Position numbers and translations under genes: made by a program. 64,000 bases of DNA, from the NCBI GenBank assembly GCA_016903695.1, contig JADQBB010000005.1, positions 62,001-126,000 on the forward strand, read 5' to 3'. Every line of letters begins with the position of its first letter. Position 1 is the stretch's first letter. Shown in pieces: positions 36,868 through 46,257 of the stretch. Source of the DNA: Chlorogloea purpurea SAG 13.99 (GTDB lineage Bacteria > Cyanobacteriota > Cyanobacteriia > Cyanobacteriales > Microcystaceae). The notes beneath the pieces are model-generated. The model searched no databases. It was not told the origin of the DNA and saw nothing but the letters and a program-made list of their open reading frames with translations.

Positions 36868-37113
36868 CTAGGGGCGGGTGGTTAGTATTTCCGCTAGTTC
36901 CCAGCGTTTGGTTTTGCTGAGGGGGCGGGTTTCTCGGATGCGCACACGATCGCCTTCTTTAGCGGAATTCTCTTCGTCGTGGGCTTTGAATTTACGGGTA
37001 GAGACGATGATCTTGCCGTATTTGGGGTGAGGGGCGCGGTTCTCTACAGCTACCACTACGGTTTTCTGCATTTTGTTGCTGACCACTACGCCGATTCTTT
37101 CTTTGACTGCCAT
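36868..37113 (-). CDS. rpsQ: Ribosomal protein uS17
   Basis: The 81-residue OB-fold 16S rRNA-binding protein reads [20 protein letters not shown], then [17 protein letters not shown] and [18 protein letters not shown], which is the family pattern. It begins 4 bp after rpmC. Confidence 0.97.
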   Translation of the reverse strand: MAVKERIGVVVSNKMQKTVVVAVENRAPHPKYGKIIVSTRKFKAHDEENSAKEGDRVRIRETRPLSKTKRWELAEILTTRP

Positions 37114-37117
37114 AGGT

Positions 37118-37333
37118 TTATGCTTCTTTCTGGGCTGCTAGTTGACGTTCGCGCTCCACTGTCAGGAGTTGGGCGAGACGGTGGCGGGTGTGTTTGAATT
37201 CGTGGGTTTTTTCGAGTCGCCTAGTGGCTAGTTGCAGGCGTAACTCGAATAGTTTCTTTTTAGCGGCGATGACTTGTTCTGATATTTCTTCGTCGGTGAG
37301 TTTCCTCACGTCGGCTACTCTGGGTAATGCCAT
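37118..37333 (-). CDS. rpmC: Ribosomal protein uL29
   Basis: The 71-residue helical-hairpin protein sits at the tunnel exit. It shows [58 protein letters not shown] in the expected order. Its start codon shares one base with the rplP stop (TAATG), so translation is coupled. Confidence 0.96.
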   Translation of the reverse strand: MALPRVADVRKLTDEEISEQVIAAKKKLFELRLQLATRRLEKTHEFKHTRHRLAQLLTVERERQLAAQKEA

Positions 37334-37752
37334 TAGACGAACTCCTCGTTTCGGGTGATGAATTTGGTTTGGATGGGTAGTTTCTGGGCGGCGAGGCGCA
37401 TGGCTTCGCGGGCTACGGGTTCGGCGACTCCGGCGATCTCGAACATGATGAACCCTGGTTTGACCACGGCTACCCAGAATTCGGGGGAACCTTTACCGGA
37501 ACCCATCCTGGTTTCGGCGGCGCGCTGGGTGACGGGTTTGTCGGGGAAGACTCTGATCCAGATTTTGCCTCCCCGGCGGATGTAACGGGTCATGGCGCGT
37601 CGGGCGGCTTCGATCTGGCGGCTGGTGATCCAACAGGGTTCGATCGCTTGCAGGGCGAAGTCACCGAAGTTGATAGTGTTACCGGCGGTGGCTAACCCGC
37701 GCATGCGCCCCCGCTGTTGTTTGCGGAATTTTGTACGTCTTGGACTTAACAT
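37333..37752 (-). CDS. rplP: Ribosomal protein uL16
   Basis: The 139-residue protein near the A and P sites of the 50S subunit begins [20 protein letters not shown] and shows [49 protein letters not shown] and [19 protein letters not shown]. Length and motifs are ordinary. Confidence 0.97.
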   Translation of the reverse strand: MLSPRRTKFRKQQRGRMRGLATAGNTINFGDFALQAIEPCWITSRQIEAARRAMTRYIRRGGKIWIRVFPDKPVTQRAAETRMGSGKGSPEFWVAVVKPGFIMFEIAGVAEPVAREAMRLAAQKLPIQTKFITRNEEFV

Positions 37753-37764
37753 TGTGTGTCTCCT

Positions 37765-38511
37765 TTATTTCTCGTCCGTGCCGAAGGCGCGCTCTGCGCT
37801 TCGATCTTCAAATTGTTGGCGGCGACGTTGTTGACGGCGGGGGGTACTCGTGGGGGTTTCCACGGGGGTTTCTTGTCCGGGGATGATCTCACCCCGGAAG
37901 ATCCATACTTTCACGCCGAGGATGCCGTAGGTGGTTTGGGCGGTGCGGTAGGAATAATCGATGTCGGCCCGCAGGGTGTGCAGGGGCACTCGACCTTCTC
38001 TGACCCACTCGGTACGGGCGATCTCGGCTCCGTTGAGACGACCGCCGATCTGCACTTTGATGCCTTTTACTTCGGCTCTTTGCGCTCTCTGGATTGCTTG
38101 ACGGACGACGCGACGGAAGGATACCCGGCGCTCTAATTGTCCGGCGATGTATTCGGCGATCAGGTTGGCATCGGCATCGGGGCGGGTGACTTCGATGACG
38201 TTGATGCGTATCTGCCGGTTGCCGCCGAGAACTGCTTGTAAGCCGACTCGCAGTTGTTCGATGCCGCTGCCGCCTCTACCCACTACTACCCCAGGTCGGG
38301 CGGTGTGGATGGCGAGGTCGATCTGGTCGGCTTTGCGTTCGATGCGGATGTCGGAGATGGAGGCGTTAGCCAGTTGTTTCTGAACGTAGGTGCGGATCTT
38401 GAGATCTTCTTGCAGTAGTTCGGGATAGCGTTTACTATCGGCGTACCAGCAAGATTTGTGGTCTTTAATCACGCCGAGGCGGAAGCCTAATGGATGGATT
38501 TTCTGTCCCAT
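37765..38511 (-). CDS. rpsC: Ribosomal protein uS3
   Basis: The 248-residue protein starts [20 protein letters not shown] and has the KH domain ([19 protein letters not shown], about residues 70-95) and the C-terminal domain with [38 protein letters not shown]. After residue 215 there is a charged extension of about 30 residues ([20 protein letters not shown]), seen in several cyanobacteria. Confidence 0.97.
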   Translation of the reverse strand: MGQKIHPLGFRLGVIKDHKSCWYADSKRYPELLQEDLKIRTYVQKQLANASISDIRIERKADQIDLAIHTARPGVVVGRGGSGIEQLRVGLQAVLGGNRQIRINVIEVTRPDADANLIAEYIAGQLERRVSFRRVVRQAIQRAQRAEVKGIKVQIGGRLNGAEIARTEWVREGRVPLHTLRADIDYSYRTAQTTYGILGVKVWIFRGEIIPGQETPVETPTSTPRRQQRRRQQFEDRSAERAFGTDEK

Positions 38512-38516
38512 GTTGT

Positions 38517-38879
38517 TTATTCCTCGGTGCTGGGGGCGACGGCTACGGTTATATGACAGGTGGGTTTGTGGATCTGGTAGGCTCTACCCTGGGCGCGGGG
38601 GCGGAATCTTTTCAAGTAAGGGCCGGCGTCGGCGTAGGCTTGACTGACTACCAGTCCCGCTGGGTCTAATCCGGCGTTGTGTTCGGCGTTGGCGACGGCG
38701 CTACGCAGCACTTTGATGATCGGCTCGCAGGCCCGGTAGGGCATGAATTCGAGGATGATCAGGGCTTCCCGGTAGGAGCGCCCGCGGATCTGATCTAGTA
38801 CCCGTCTCACTTTTAACGGTGATATACGGATGTACTTAGCGATCGCTTTGATTTCGTTTTCGGTGTTTACGGGTGGCAT
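38517..38879 (-). CDS. rplV: Ribosomal protein uL22
   Basis: The 120-residue protein lines the exit tunnel. It shows [65 protein letters not shown] and [22 protein letters not shown], the family core. It lies 14 bp after rpsS. Confidence 0.97.
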   Translation of the reverse strand: MPPVNTENEIKAIAKYIRISPLKVRRVLDQIRGRSYREALIILEFMPYRACEPIIKVLRSAVANAEHNAGLDPAGLVVSQAYADAGPYLKRFRPRAQGRAYQIHKPTCHITVAVAPSTEE

Positions 38880-38893
38880 TTTCTTAGCTGTTT

Positions 38894-39175
38894 CTATTTT
38901 CTACCGGCTTTTTTATCGCTTTTGGCGTGACCGCGGAAGGTGCGGGTGGGGGCGAATTCTCCCAGTTTGTGTCCTACCATCTGTTCGGAGACGTAGATGG
39001 GTACGTGTTGTTTGCCGTTGTGGACGGCGATCGTGTGACCGACCATATCGGGAATGATGGTGGAGGCTCTAGACCAAGTTTTGATAACTTGTTTCTCACC
39101 TTTGGCGTTGAGTTTATCGATTTTTTCCATGAGGTGGCCGGCGATGAACGGCCCCTTCTTCAATGAACGACCCAT
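38894..39175 (-). CDS. rpsS: Ribosomal protein uS19
   Basis: The 93-residue head protein of the 30S subunit begins [20 protein letters not shown] and shows [50 protein letters not shown]. It lies 9 bp after rplB. Confidence 0.97.
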   Translation of the reverse strand: MGRSLKKGPFIAGHLMEKIDKLNAKGEKQVIKTWSRASTIIPDMVGHTIAVHNGKQHVPIYVSEQMVGHKLGEFAPTRTFRGHAKSDKKAGRK

Positions 39176-39184
39176 AATATTTTT

Positions 39185-40018
39185 CTAACCTTGATTACGA
39201 CGACGGACGATGAGGGCGGAGCTGCGTTTTTTCTTGTCGCGAGTTTTCCGACCGAGTGCGGGTTTGCCCCAAGGGGTGACGGGGCCGGAACGTCCGATGG
39301 GCGCTCTCCCTTCTCCACCTCCATGGGGGTGATCCACCGGGTTCATGACGGAACCTCTGACGTGGGGGCGTTTCCCGGCGTGGCGGGTGCGTCCGGCTTT
39401 ACCGAGTTTGATGTTACGGATCTCGGCGTTACCGACTTTGCCGATCGTGGCGTAGCATTCTCTCCTGACCATGCGCACTTCTTTGCTCGGTAGGCGCAGG
39501 GTCACGTAGTCGCCTTCTTTGGCTACTACCTGGGCGAAGGCTCCGGCGGATCTCACCATCTGGCCCCCTTTGCCGGTTACTAATTCGATGTTGTGGACTT
39601 CTGTACCGAGGGGGATGCGTCCGAGGGGGAGGGCGTTACCAATTTCAAAGGGGGCATTTTCTCCGGCGGAAACGATCGCTCCTACTTCCAAACCTGCGGG
39701 GGCGAGGATGTAGCGCTTTTCTCCGTCCTGGTAGAAGAGGAGGGCGATGCGGGCGTTGCGGTTGGGATCGTATTCTATCGCTGCTACTTTGGCGGGGATG
39801 TTACGTTTGTCGCGACGGAAATCGATGACCCGGTAAAGGCGTTTGTGACCGCCGCCCCGGTGACGACTGGTGACGACACCGCGGTTATTGCGCCCTTTGG
39901 GATTGTGTTTATGGTAGGTGAGGGACTTTTCCGGCTCGGTTTTCGTGACTTCTTTGAAGTCGGAAATCGTCGATTGCCTCGTCCCTGGTGTTAACGGTCT
40001 GAATGTACGGATACCCAT
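39185..40018 (-). CDS. rplB: Ribosomal protein uL2
   Basis: The 277-residue protein is essential for subunit joining and the peptidyl-transferase region. It shows [20 protein letters not shown], the [30 protein letters not shown] segment and the signature [26 protein letters not shown] with its critical histidine. Length is typical. Confidence 0.98.
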   Translation of the reverse strand: MGIRTFRPLTPGTRQSTISDFKEVTKTEPEKSLTYHKHNPKGRNNRGVVTSRHRGGGHKRLYRVIDFRRDKRNIPAKVAAIEYDPNRNARIALLFYQDGEKRYILAPAGLEVGAIVSAGENAPFEIGNALPLGRIPLGTEVHNIELVTGKGGQMVRSAGAFAQVVAKEGDYVTLRLPSKEVRMVRRECYATIGKVGNAEIRNIKLGKAGRTRHAGKRPHVRGSVMNPVDHPHGGGEGRAPIGRSGPVTPWGKPALGRKTRDKKKRSSALIVRRRNQG

Positions 40019-40053
40019 AGTTTTTTAATGTGCGTTTATCGGGTTTGCCTGGA

Positions 40054-40353
40054 CTATACTTCGGGGTAGAGGGTGATACTGTCTCCTTCTGCAAGGGTGA
40101 CGATCGCTCTTTTATAGTGGGGTTTGTGGCCGAGGAATTTGCCCACCCGTTTTTTCCTTCTCGGCGGTACGGCGGTGTTGACCTTGACCACGCTCACCTC
40201 GAAGAGGGCTTCGATCGCTGCTTTGATCTCCGGTTTGGTGGCTTTGGGTAATACGTCGAACACGTATTTATTCATTTCTAGTTGCATGGTGGCTTTTTCT
40301 GTGACTATCGGTCTCAGGATCAAGTCCACTAGGTCTCTGGTGTTAGTTCTCAT
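40054..40353 (-). CDS. rplW: Ribosomal protein uL23
   Basis: The 99-residue protein at the tunnel exit is the docking site for trigger factor and SRP. It shows [55 protein letters not shown] and [19 protein letters not shown]. It overlaps the rplD 3' end by 11 bp. Confidence 0.96.
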   Translation of the reverse strand: MRTNTRDLVDLILRPIVTEKATMQLEMNKYVFDVLPKATKPEIKAAIEALFEVSVVKVNTAVPPRRKKRVGKFLGHKPHYKRAIVTLAEGDSITLYPEV

Positions 40354-40981
40354 CGCCGTGTACCTCTTTAATTTTTTGGAGTGCCTCGCTGGTTGCGACG
40401 AGACGGTTCGCCACTAGCACATCGTAAACGTTGAGACTGTCGGCGCGGATCAGTTTGACGTTACAGAGGTTGCGGGCGGAGAGGAGTACGTTTTCGGGAA
40501 TTTCGGTCATGATCAACAGGACTTTTTCCTTTGGGGTGATGCCCCAACGTGTCAGGGCGGCCGCTAACTCCTTGGTTTTTGGTTGAGCCAGTTGTTCGGT
40601 GAAGTTTTCCACGACGATCATGGTTTCGGCTTTAGTGCCGAGGGCGGTGCGGAGGGCGAGGCGTTTTTCCTTGCGGTTGATCTTGATTTCGTGGTCTCTG
40701 GGTTTGGGGCCGAAGATGACACCGCCGCCACGCCACAGGGGTGAGCGGATAGAACCGGCGCGGGCGCGTCCTGTGCCTTTTTGTCGCCAGGGTTTACGTC
40801 CACCACCTCGGACTTCGGCGCGGGTTTTACTGGAGGCGTTGCCTTCTCTAGCCCCTGCTAGTTGTCCGACGACGGCTCGATGGAGAAGTCCTTTCGCGGT
40901 TTCGGCTTTGGCGACTTTCAGTTCCAGGGTGGCCGTCCCGGTTTCTTCGCCCTGCCAATTTTTGATTACTGGGTTAACCAT
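40343..40981 (-). CDS. rplD: Ribosomal protein uL4
   Basis: The 212-residue protein has the extended tunnel loop ([47 protein letters not shown]) and the globular core around [26 protein letters not shown]. Start at the ATG just before [13 protein letters not shown]. uL4 autoregulates its operon in enterobacteria; whether it does here is unknown. Confidence 0.97.
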   Translation of the reverse strand: MVNPVIKNWQGEETGTATLELKVAKAETAKGLLHRAVVGQLAGAREGNASSKTRAEVRGGGRKPWRQKGTGRARAGSIRSPLWRGGGVIFGPKPRDHEIKINRKEKRLALRTALGTKAETMIVVENFTEQLAQPKTKELAAALTRWGITPKEKVLLIMTEIPENVLLSARNLCNVKLIRADSLNVYDVLVANRLVATSEALQKIKEVHGDEN

Positions 40982-40996
40982 TGTTTATTTCCTTGA

Positions 40997-41635
40997 TTAT
41001 TTGCCGACTCGTTTGGCGGGGGTGATGCTCACTAAGGCCCCAGGCTTTCCTGGTAAGGCTCCTTTGATCAGTATCAGGTTCTGTTCGGTGTCTATTTTCA
41101 CCACGGTTAAGCCTTTGATGGTTACTTGTTCGTTACCGTATTGACCGGCCATTCTCTTGCCTGGGAATACTCGACCCGGTGTGGTTCCGGCTCCGGTACT
41201 GCCTGGTAGGCGGTGGTTTTTCGACCCGTGGGTCATGTTGCCCCGTTTGAAGTTATGGCGCTTTTGATAACCGGTGAAGCCTCTCCCGATCGTTTTCCCC
41301 GCTACATCGACTTTATCGCCGGGGTTGAATATGTCTGCCGTGATGGCTTGTCCTAACTCGTAGGCTGAGGTGTCGTTTAATCGATACTCTTTTAAATGAC
41401 GGACGGGCCCACTACCCGATTTACTCAAGTGTCCCAGTTCGGGTTTATTGAGAGATTTCTCTTTCACTGCCAAGTAACCGAGTTGGATGGAGTTGTAGCC
41501 ATCTGTCGCTTTGGTTTTTACTTGAGTGACGGGACAGGGGCCGGCTTGGACGACAGTAACCGGAATCGATACTCCGGTTTCTCGATCGAATATTTGGGTC
41601 ATGCCCACTTTTGTTCCTAGGATACCGACGGTCAC
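40997..41635 (-). CDS. rplC: Ribosomal protein uL3
   Basis: I choose the GTG at 41635, giving 212 residues opening [20 protein letters not shown], which matches the usual cyanobacterial uL3 start; the frame also runs from a TTG at 41665 with ten extra residues. [29 protein letters not shown], the [40 protein letters not shown] methylation-site region and [15 protein letters not shown] sequence follow. It is the first gene of the cluster; S10 is absent, as in other cyanobacteria. Confidence 0.95.
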   Translation of the reverse strand: MTVGILGTKVGMTQIFDRETGVSIPVTVVQAGPCPVTQVKTKATDGYNSIQLGYLAVKEKSLNKPELGHLSKSGSGPVRHLKEYRLNDTSAYELGQAITADIFNPGDKVDVAGKTIGRGFTGYQKRHNFKRGNMTHGSKNHRLPGSTGAGTTPGRVFPGKRMAGQYGNEQVTIKGLTVVKIDTEQNLILIKGALPGKPGALVSITPAKRVGK

Positions 41636-42128
41636 GGGTTTTACCCACTCTTTACTAGACGACAATACAAATCAAGGCAACCGTGACTATAGAGGTGGGC
41701 AACGATTCCCACTTTATCAGTCTGCTAATTTGATAGCCGGATTACGTTTGATTTGCGATCTTGTGCAGCTTTTTTTAAAATTCAAAAACTGCCTTTGAAC
41801 GGCTGTTTTCTCTTCGAGACTTGAAAAACCATTGTTTATCAGTATCTCAAAGCAGCCCATGACTTTTAAAACCCGCTTAAAAAATAGGGAATTTTTAGTC
41901 ACAATCAAATATCATATACCATGTTTGGTAATAATATCAAGAGTGGGAAAAATTTTTTACCTGAAGGCGAAGTTACCTATTGAAGTGAGAATCGACGTTA
42001 GGATGCCTAGCGTGGCAACCCTAAAGATTTAAATAACTTATCCTTGCGGTACAGGGTTTCAATCGGGGTTCGTGCTAGATTTTTTAAGCGTGATACTTGG
42101 CCAAGTTACATTTATTCTCATCACATAT
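41636..42128. other. Divergent regulatory gap upstream of the ribosomal cluster
   Basis: About 490 bp lie between rplC and the aldo/keto reductase gene, read in opposite directions. No convincing gene is present. The promoter of the large cluster must lie here; on the minus strand a TATAGT at about 41681-41686 is a candidate -10 box but no good -35 partner is seen. A short hairpin with arms GTGGG and CCCAC (about 41696-41713) lies just upstream of it. The distal half is AT-rich. Confidence 0.5.
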
Positions 42129-43055
42129 ATGAAATTTTATCAGTTAGCCAACGGCGATAAGATCCCGGCTTTGGGTTTAGGAACGTGGAAATCTGAGAAA
42201 GGAAAGGTAGCGCAAGCGGTCAAAGAGGCTTTACAAATAGGCTATAGACATATAGACTGCGCTCCTATCTACGGTAATGAAATGGAAATAGGGCAATCCC
42301 TTAAGGAAGCTTTGGATTCAGGTTCGGTTAAGCGAGAAGAACTGTGGGTTACTTCTAAATTGTGGAATAATGCTCATGAAAGTCAGTCGGTTTTACCCGC
42401 ACTCCAAAAAACCATCGACGATTTACAAATAGACTATTTGGATCTGTATCTCATTCACTGGCCCGTGGCTTTTAAAAAAAATGTGATCATGGCGCAGACC
42501 GGAGAAGACTATCTATCTCTCGATGATGTACCCTTGATAGAAACATGGCGAGCGATGGAAAAATGTGTGGCTAGAGGTTTGTGCAAACATATAGGAGTTA
42601 GTAACTTCAGTCAGAAAAAATTGGCTCATCTAATCCAGTCAGGGTCGATTAAACCCCAAGTTAATCAGATTGAAGCCCATCCTTTACTACAACAAAAGGA
42701 ATTGTTTGAATACTGCCAGAAGGAAGATGTTTTAGTCTGTGCTTATTCTCCCTTGGGGTCTGGAGGGGAACCGAGTTTGCTCGAACATGGGGTAGTTAAA
42801 AAAATTGCCGATAACAGAGGTGTTTCCCCGGCTCAAATATTACTGGGTTGGGGGGTAACGAGAGGTACTGCCGTTATCCCCAAATCCGTTAACCCCGCCC
42901 GTCTCTTGGATAATTTCCGTGGTGCCAATATTGAATTAAGCTCTCAAGAGATGGAAATTCTCGCCAAGGTGGATAGGGATTATCGCTTCGTAGATGGTAG
43001 TTTCTGGGCGATACCGGGATCACCTTATACGGTTAGTGGTTTATGGGATAATTAA
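42129..43055 (+). CDS. Aldo/keto reductase
   Basis: The ATG at 42129 gives 308 residues opening MKFYQLANGDKIPALGLGTW; an upstream in-frame start at 42072 would add 19 hydrophobic residues and is less likely. The catalytic tetrad is visible: Asp in RHIDCAPIYGNE, the Tyr five residues later, Lys in VTSKLWN and His in LYLIHWPVAF. The C-terminal cofactor motif is AVIPKSVNPARLLDNF. It reduces aldehydes or ketones with NADPH; the substrate is unknown. Confidence 0.92.
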   Translation: MKFYQLANGDKIPALGLGTWKSEKGKVAQAVKEALQIGYRHIDCAPIYGNEMEIGQSLKEALDSGSVKREELWVTSKLWNNAHESQSVLPALQKTIDDLQIDYLDLYLIHWPVAFKKNVIMAQTGEDYLSLDDVPLIETWRAMEKCVARGLCKHIGVSNFSQKKLAHLIQSGSIKPQVNQIEAHPLLQQKELFEYCQKEDVLVCAYSPLGSGGEPSLLEHGVVKKIADNRGVSPAQILLGWGVTRGTAVIPKSVNPARLLDNFRGANIELSSQEMEILAKVDRDYRFVDGSFWAIPGSPYTVSGLWDN

Positions 43056-43271
43056 ATTTAATTCTCTCAAGATTGCCGAGCATTTATTAATAATGACGGC
43101 AACGATCGGGTTTAGTTTTCAAAAACAGCAACCGTTAGTATTACTTTACAAAATGACTTGATTGCCGTTAAAATTCAACATGGGGCGCAAAATTTAATCC
43201 TGAACGCAACTGATTTACATTTTTTAAATCCTACACTCTAAGCTAATTTATCAAGGAGCAACTACAAATTT

Positions 43272-43766
43272 ATGGCTACTACTTTAACCGTTTGGAAATT
43301 TCACACCTCTGAAGGTGCGGAGAATGCTCTTAAAAAATTAGGAGATTTGCAAAAGCAACATTTAATCGAAATTAAGGATGCGGCGGTGGTATCTTGGCCG
43401 GAAGGGCGGAAAAAACCCAAAACTATTCAAGCCCTTGACTTAGTAGGTGCGGGCATGGTAGGCGGTGCTTTCTGGGGGATGTTATTTGGATTCCTCTTTT
43501 TCATGCCTTTTTTAGGTGCTGCTGTAGGAACTTTAGTCGGCGCACTATCGGGGCGTTTCCAAGATTACGGCATCAACGATGATTTCATCAAGGAAGTTCG
43601 GGATAAAATTACCGAGGGAAGTTCTGCACTTTTTATCATGACCGGACAGGTTACTCTCGATAAAGTAGAAGCAGCTTTCACACCGGAGGAAAGAGGGGTA
43701 TTAATCGAGTCTAATTTAAGCGAAGAGCAAGAAGCTAAACTTCGTGAAGATTTTAGCGGCGAGTAG
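43272..43766 (+). CDS. DUF1269 family membrane protein
   Basis: The 164-residue product begins TLTVWKFHTSEGAENALKKL, a short ferredoxin-like region (about residues 1-60). A glycine-rich double hydrophobic segment (GAGMVGGAFWGMLFGFLFFMPFLGAAVGTLVGAL, about 62-95) and a second soluble part with FIKEVRDKITEGSSALFIMTG follow. This is the DUF1269 layout; the glycine-zipper helices suggest membrane insertion and oligomers. Function is unknown, with stress links suggested for relatives. A strong terminator follows. Confidence 0.85.
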   Translation: MATTLTVWKFHTSEGAENALKKLGDLQKQHLIEIKDAAVVSWPEGRKKPKTIQALDLVGAGMVGGAFWGMLFGFLFFMPFLGAAVGTLVGALSGRFQDYGINDDFIKEVRDKITEGSSALFIMTGQVTLDKVEAAFTPEERGVLIESNLSEEQEAKLREDFSGE

Positions 43767-43786
43767 AAAGCGAGTTTTTAAAATAT

Positions 43787-43817
43787 AAGTGGAGGTTAAT
43801 TGTTAACCTCCACTTTT
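43787..43817 (+). terminator. Intrinsic terminator after the DUF1269 gene
   Basis: A 13-bp perfect stem AAGTGGAGGTTAA / TTAACCTCCACTT with a TTG-type loop is followed by TT and then ACCGTTTTT. It lies 20 bp after the DUF1269 stop and before the HMA-like gene. Confidence 0.8.
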
Positions 43818-43841
43818 ACCGTTTTTAAGAGAGTATAAATT

Positions 43842-44309
43842 ATGAGTAATTACTCGTGGGAAATTATCCACAAAACTTCTGGTAGAGCTAGATTGCGCCT
43901 CAACTGGTTAAAAGCCTATCCTTCTCTACATTCATCTCTGGAAACTTCTTTGATAAACCTAGATTGGGTTAAGGATGTTCAATTAAGCCCGATTAATAAT
44001 GCTCTTGTGATTTATTATGAAGAGCGAAACCTTTCACCGGAAAAGTTTAATGCTGAATTAGATAGAATATTTTCTTTTATAGCTCCAGGTAACTGTTTCG
44101 CTCAAGAAGAATACAAGGGCGAGTCCACCGTTTCAGGGGAAGATATTTTATCGCAAGTTTGGGGAGAGAATAAATCCGCTATATTGTTAGGTGTGGGGAG
44201 TAGTTGTCTGGTACTAGGTGCAATTTTTACGCCCCTTCCTTTACTGCCGGGATGGCCGTTTTTACTTTTAGGAAGCTATTGTTTAAAAATGAGTACGGAA
44301 GTAACTTAA
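43842..44309 (+). CDS. HMA-like domain protein with C-terminal membrane hairpin
   Basis: The 155-residue protein starts with an HMA_2-like ferredoxin fold of about 80 residues (IIHKTSGRARLRLNWLKAYPSL, VKDVQLSPINNALVIYYEE). It lacks the CxxC metal motif. The end has two hydrophobic stretches (ILLGVGSSCLVLGAIFTPLPLLPGWPFLLLGSYCL) with a PLPLLPGWP turn like that of small DUF454/PGPGW membrane proteins. Function is unknown. Its stop overlaps the opposing Uma2 stop by 4 bp. Confidence 0.7.
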   Translation: MSNYSWEIIHKTSGRARLRLNWLKAYPSLHSSLETSLINLDWVKDVQLSPINNALVIYYEERNLSPEKFNAELDRIFSFIAPGNCFAQEEYKGESTVSGEDILSQVWGENKSAILLGVGSSCLVLGAIFTPLPLLPGWPFLLLGSYCLKMSTEVT

Positions 44310-44950
44310 CTGCCTTGAAATGTGTCCATTAACCACATACTAACCTCGGTATGGGTGCTTTCTCTCGCTCGTCTTAAGGCTTCTTCGAGTATTTTCATCG
44401 ATAAACCTTGTAAAACGCTCGATTCCCCAATCCGCCTACTACCTCCATTATCGATTTTAAAAGCGATAATCTCCCCCGTGGATACATTAACCACCCAATA
44501 TTCTTTGACCCCGAATTCTTCATATAAAAGACGCTTCTCACCTAAATCGTCGGGTAAAGAAGTTTTGGCGATCTCTATGACTAAATCCGGGCATGGATAT
44601 ATATTCAGGTCAACGATAGATGTTCCGTAGGAAATAGCTTTAGCGTTGTCACCGACGTAAAAAGATAAATCGGGCTGTGCCTCCCTGATTCCAGGTTTAC
44701 GGTAAGAACAAGAATCACTGCCATTCAAAGGTATTTTTCTTAATCCTGCATAAAGATAAATTGCATGAGTAACAATACTATGATCTCTTGAATGATCTAA
44801 ACCAACTGGAGCCATTTCAATACGCATCCTCCCGGAAAAATAATAAAATTTCGCTTTATCTAAATCAGGAGTGTCACAAAGTTCTAAATACTCTTCCCAC
44901 GTTCCTTTTATCCAAGTATCGCTGGTAATTTTTCGTGATGTTTGTATCAT
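44306..44950 (-). CDS. Uma2 family endonuclease-like protein (DUF820)
   Basis: The 214-residue protein has a restriction-endonuclease-like fold. Motifs are GRMRIEMAPVGLDHSRDHSIV, REAQPDLSFYVG, CPDLVIEIAKTSLPDDLGEKRLLYEEFGVKEYWVV and a short C-terminal helix. The PDLVIEI strand and following lysine carry the PD-(D/E)xK-type site. The family is present in dozens of copies per cyanobacterial genome and has no settled role; links to mobile elements have been proposed. Confidence 0.88.
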   Translation of the reverse strand: MIQTSRKITSDTWIKGTWEEYLELCDTPDLDKAKFYYFSGRMRIEMAPVGLDHSRDHSIVTHAIYLYAGLRKIPLNGSDSCSYRKPGIREAQPDLSFYVGDNAKAISYGTSIVDLNIYPCPDLVIEIAKTSLPDDLGEKRLLYEEFGVKEYWVVNVSTGEIIAFKIDNGGSRRIGESSVLQGLSMKILEEALRRARESTHTEVSMWLMDTFQGS

Positions 44951-44958
44951 ATTAATAA

Positions 44959-46146
44959 CTAAGAGCTAGATAAACGTTTAACATTTTCCCCTCCTATCAT
45001 CCGATGGGTTTCCTCTAATAATTGCGGTATTATCTCTCGATGGGGGCTATTGAGCAAACATGGGTTCAAATCGTATTTACTGACGTTGCCTGCCTGTTGT
45101 CCTGGAAACCAATGTCCCCCATTACCTAATAAGTTATAACGGGCTTTAGCGAAACTCACCATATCGTAAGCCAAAACTAGATTTCTCAGCCACAGGATAG
45201 CCGGAATATTAATTTCCCCTGGTGTTTCTTCCACGGTAGGTAAACCCACCTGCCAAGTTTTCGCCCAATTTTCTCCCAGTACATCGATATAGTGTTTTTC
45301 TAATCGAGCCAGGATTGGCGGTAAAATTTCATCAGCACGATCGAGCCATGCCAATGTTTTTAAATGTTCGTCGAAGTCCGAAGGTTTAGCCGCACCCAAA
45401 CTGAGAGTATGTACGCCGTTATGACCTAAGCAGAATAGGTTATTAAAAACCATAGGGCTTAGAGGTTGGCATAACTGCGTTAACTTCGGTGAGGGATTAT
45501 ATAAATGCCCGCCTTTATCGTTGGGGCTGATGATAAACACGCCCATATCGTGGGCCGCCGCCGCTTCTATTGCAGGCCAGTTATTCTGAAAGATATAATA
45601 CCAGTGGAGGTTAACGTAGTCGAATTGATTGGTTTTAATCGTCTTGACGATAACATCCGTGGGGCCGTGAGTGGAGAAGCCGATAAATCTAACCTTGCCT
45701 TGGGCTTGTAGTTTTCTTGCTTCGTCTAAACAACCGTCTGGACGTATGGTGTCGGAGATGATTTCTTCGGTGTTGATGCCGTGTATGCCCAACAAATCCA
45801 CGTAATCAAGTCTGAGGAAGCGCAGGGATTGTTCAAACTTGCGGCGGAATTCCTTGGGGTCTTTTGGCGGGGACACTTTGGTCTGTACGATGATCTTATC
45901 CCTGGGAAAACTGGGCAGAATCCGCCCTAGTTGTAATTCTGAAGTGCCATAACCTCTGGCGGTTTCGATGTGATTGATACCCAGATTGATCGCTCTCCTA
46001 ATGGTAGCATCGAGATTATCTTGGTTATCTTTGGGAATCGTCGGGCCCGGTACATCTTGCCATTTGTATTGATAGCGCATCCCCCCGCAGGAGAATACGG
46101 GCATTTGTAGATTAGTTCGACCGAAACGACGATATTGCATGGGCAT
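44959..46146 (-). CDS. Aldo/keto reductase, long form
   Basis: The 395-residue protein has a TIM-barrel AKR domain over the first 280 residues: RRFGRTNLQMPVFSCGGMRY, NHIETARGYGTSELQLGRIL (catalytic Asp replaced by Glu, followed by Tyr), IIVQTKVSPPKD (Lys) and YVDLLGIHGINTE (His). The tail of about 115 residues is helical and carries no ferredoxin-type cysteine motif. The glutamate in place of aspartate and the long tail separate it from the AKR at 42129. Substrate unknown. Confidence 0.85.
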   Translation of the reverse strand: MPMQYRRFGRTNLQMPVFSCGGMRYQYKWQDVPGPTIPKDNQDNLDATIRRAINLGINHIETARGYGTSELQLGRILPSFPRDKIIVQTKVSPPKDPKEFRRKFEQSLRFLRLDYVDLLGIHGINTEEIISDTIRPDGCLDEARKLQAQGKVRFIGFSTHGPTDVIVKTIKTNQFDYVNLHWYYIFQNNWPAIEAAAAHDMGVFIISPNDKGGHLYNPSPKLTQLCQPLSPMVFNNLFCLGHNGVHTLSLGAAKPSDFDEHLKTLAWLDRADEILPPILARLEKHYIDVLGENWAKTWQVGLPTVEETPGEINIPAILWLRNLVLAYDMVSFAKARYNLLGNGGHWFPGQQAGNVSKYDLNPCLLNSPHREIIPQLLEETHRMIGGENVKRLSSS

Positions 46147-46257
46147 CCTCTCACACTGTCTTTTTTCAGATTAACGATTTTTTGCCCCGTCAGGGGATTT
46201 AATGTCAGAATAACTATAAGTAAAGTTTTACATACTCATTTAAAAAAATATTACGAT

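Noticed and set aside
40599..41144. Plus-strand open frame of 181 codons antisense to rplD and rplC
   Set aside because: It is the complement of conserved ribosomal coding sequence; long antisense frames are common in this GC-richer cluster.
41717..41908. Minus-strand frame of 63 codons in the gap upstream of rplC
   Set aside because: No ribosome binding site, no recognisable homology and AT-rich random-looking product.
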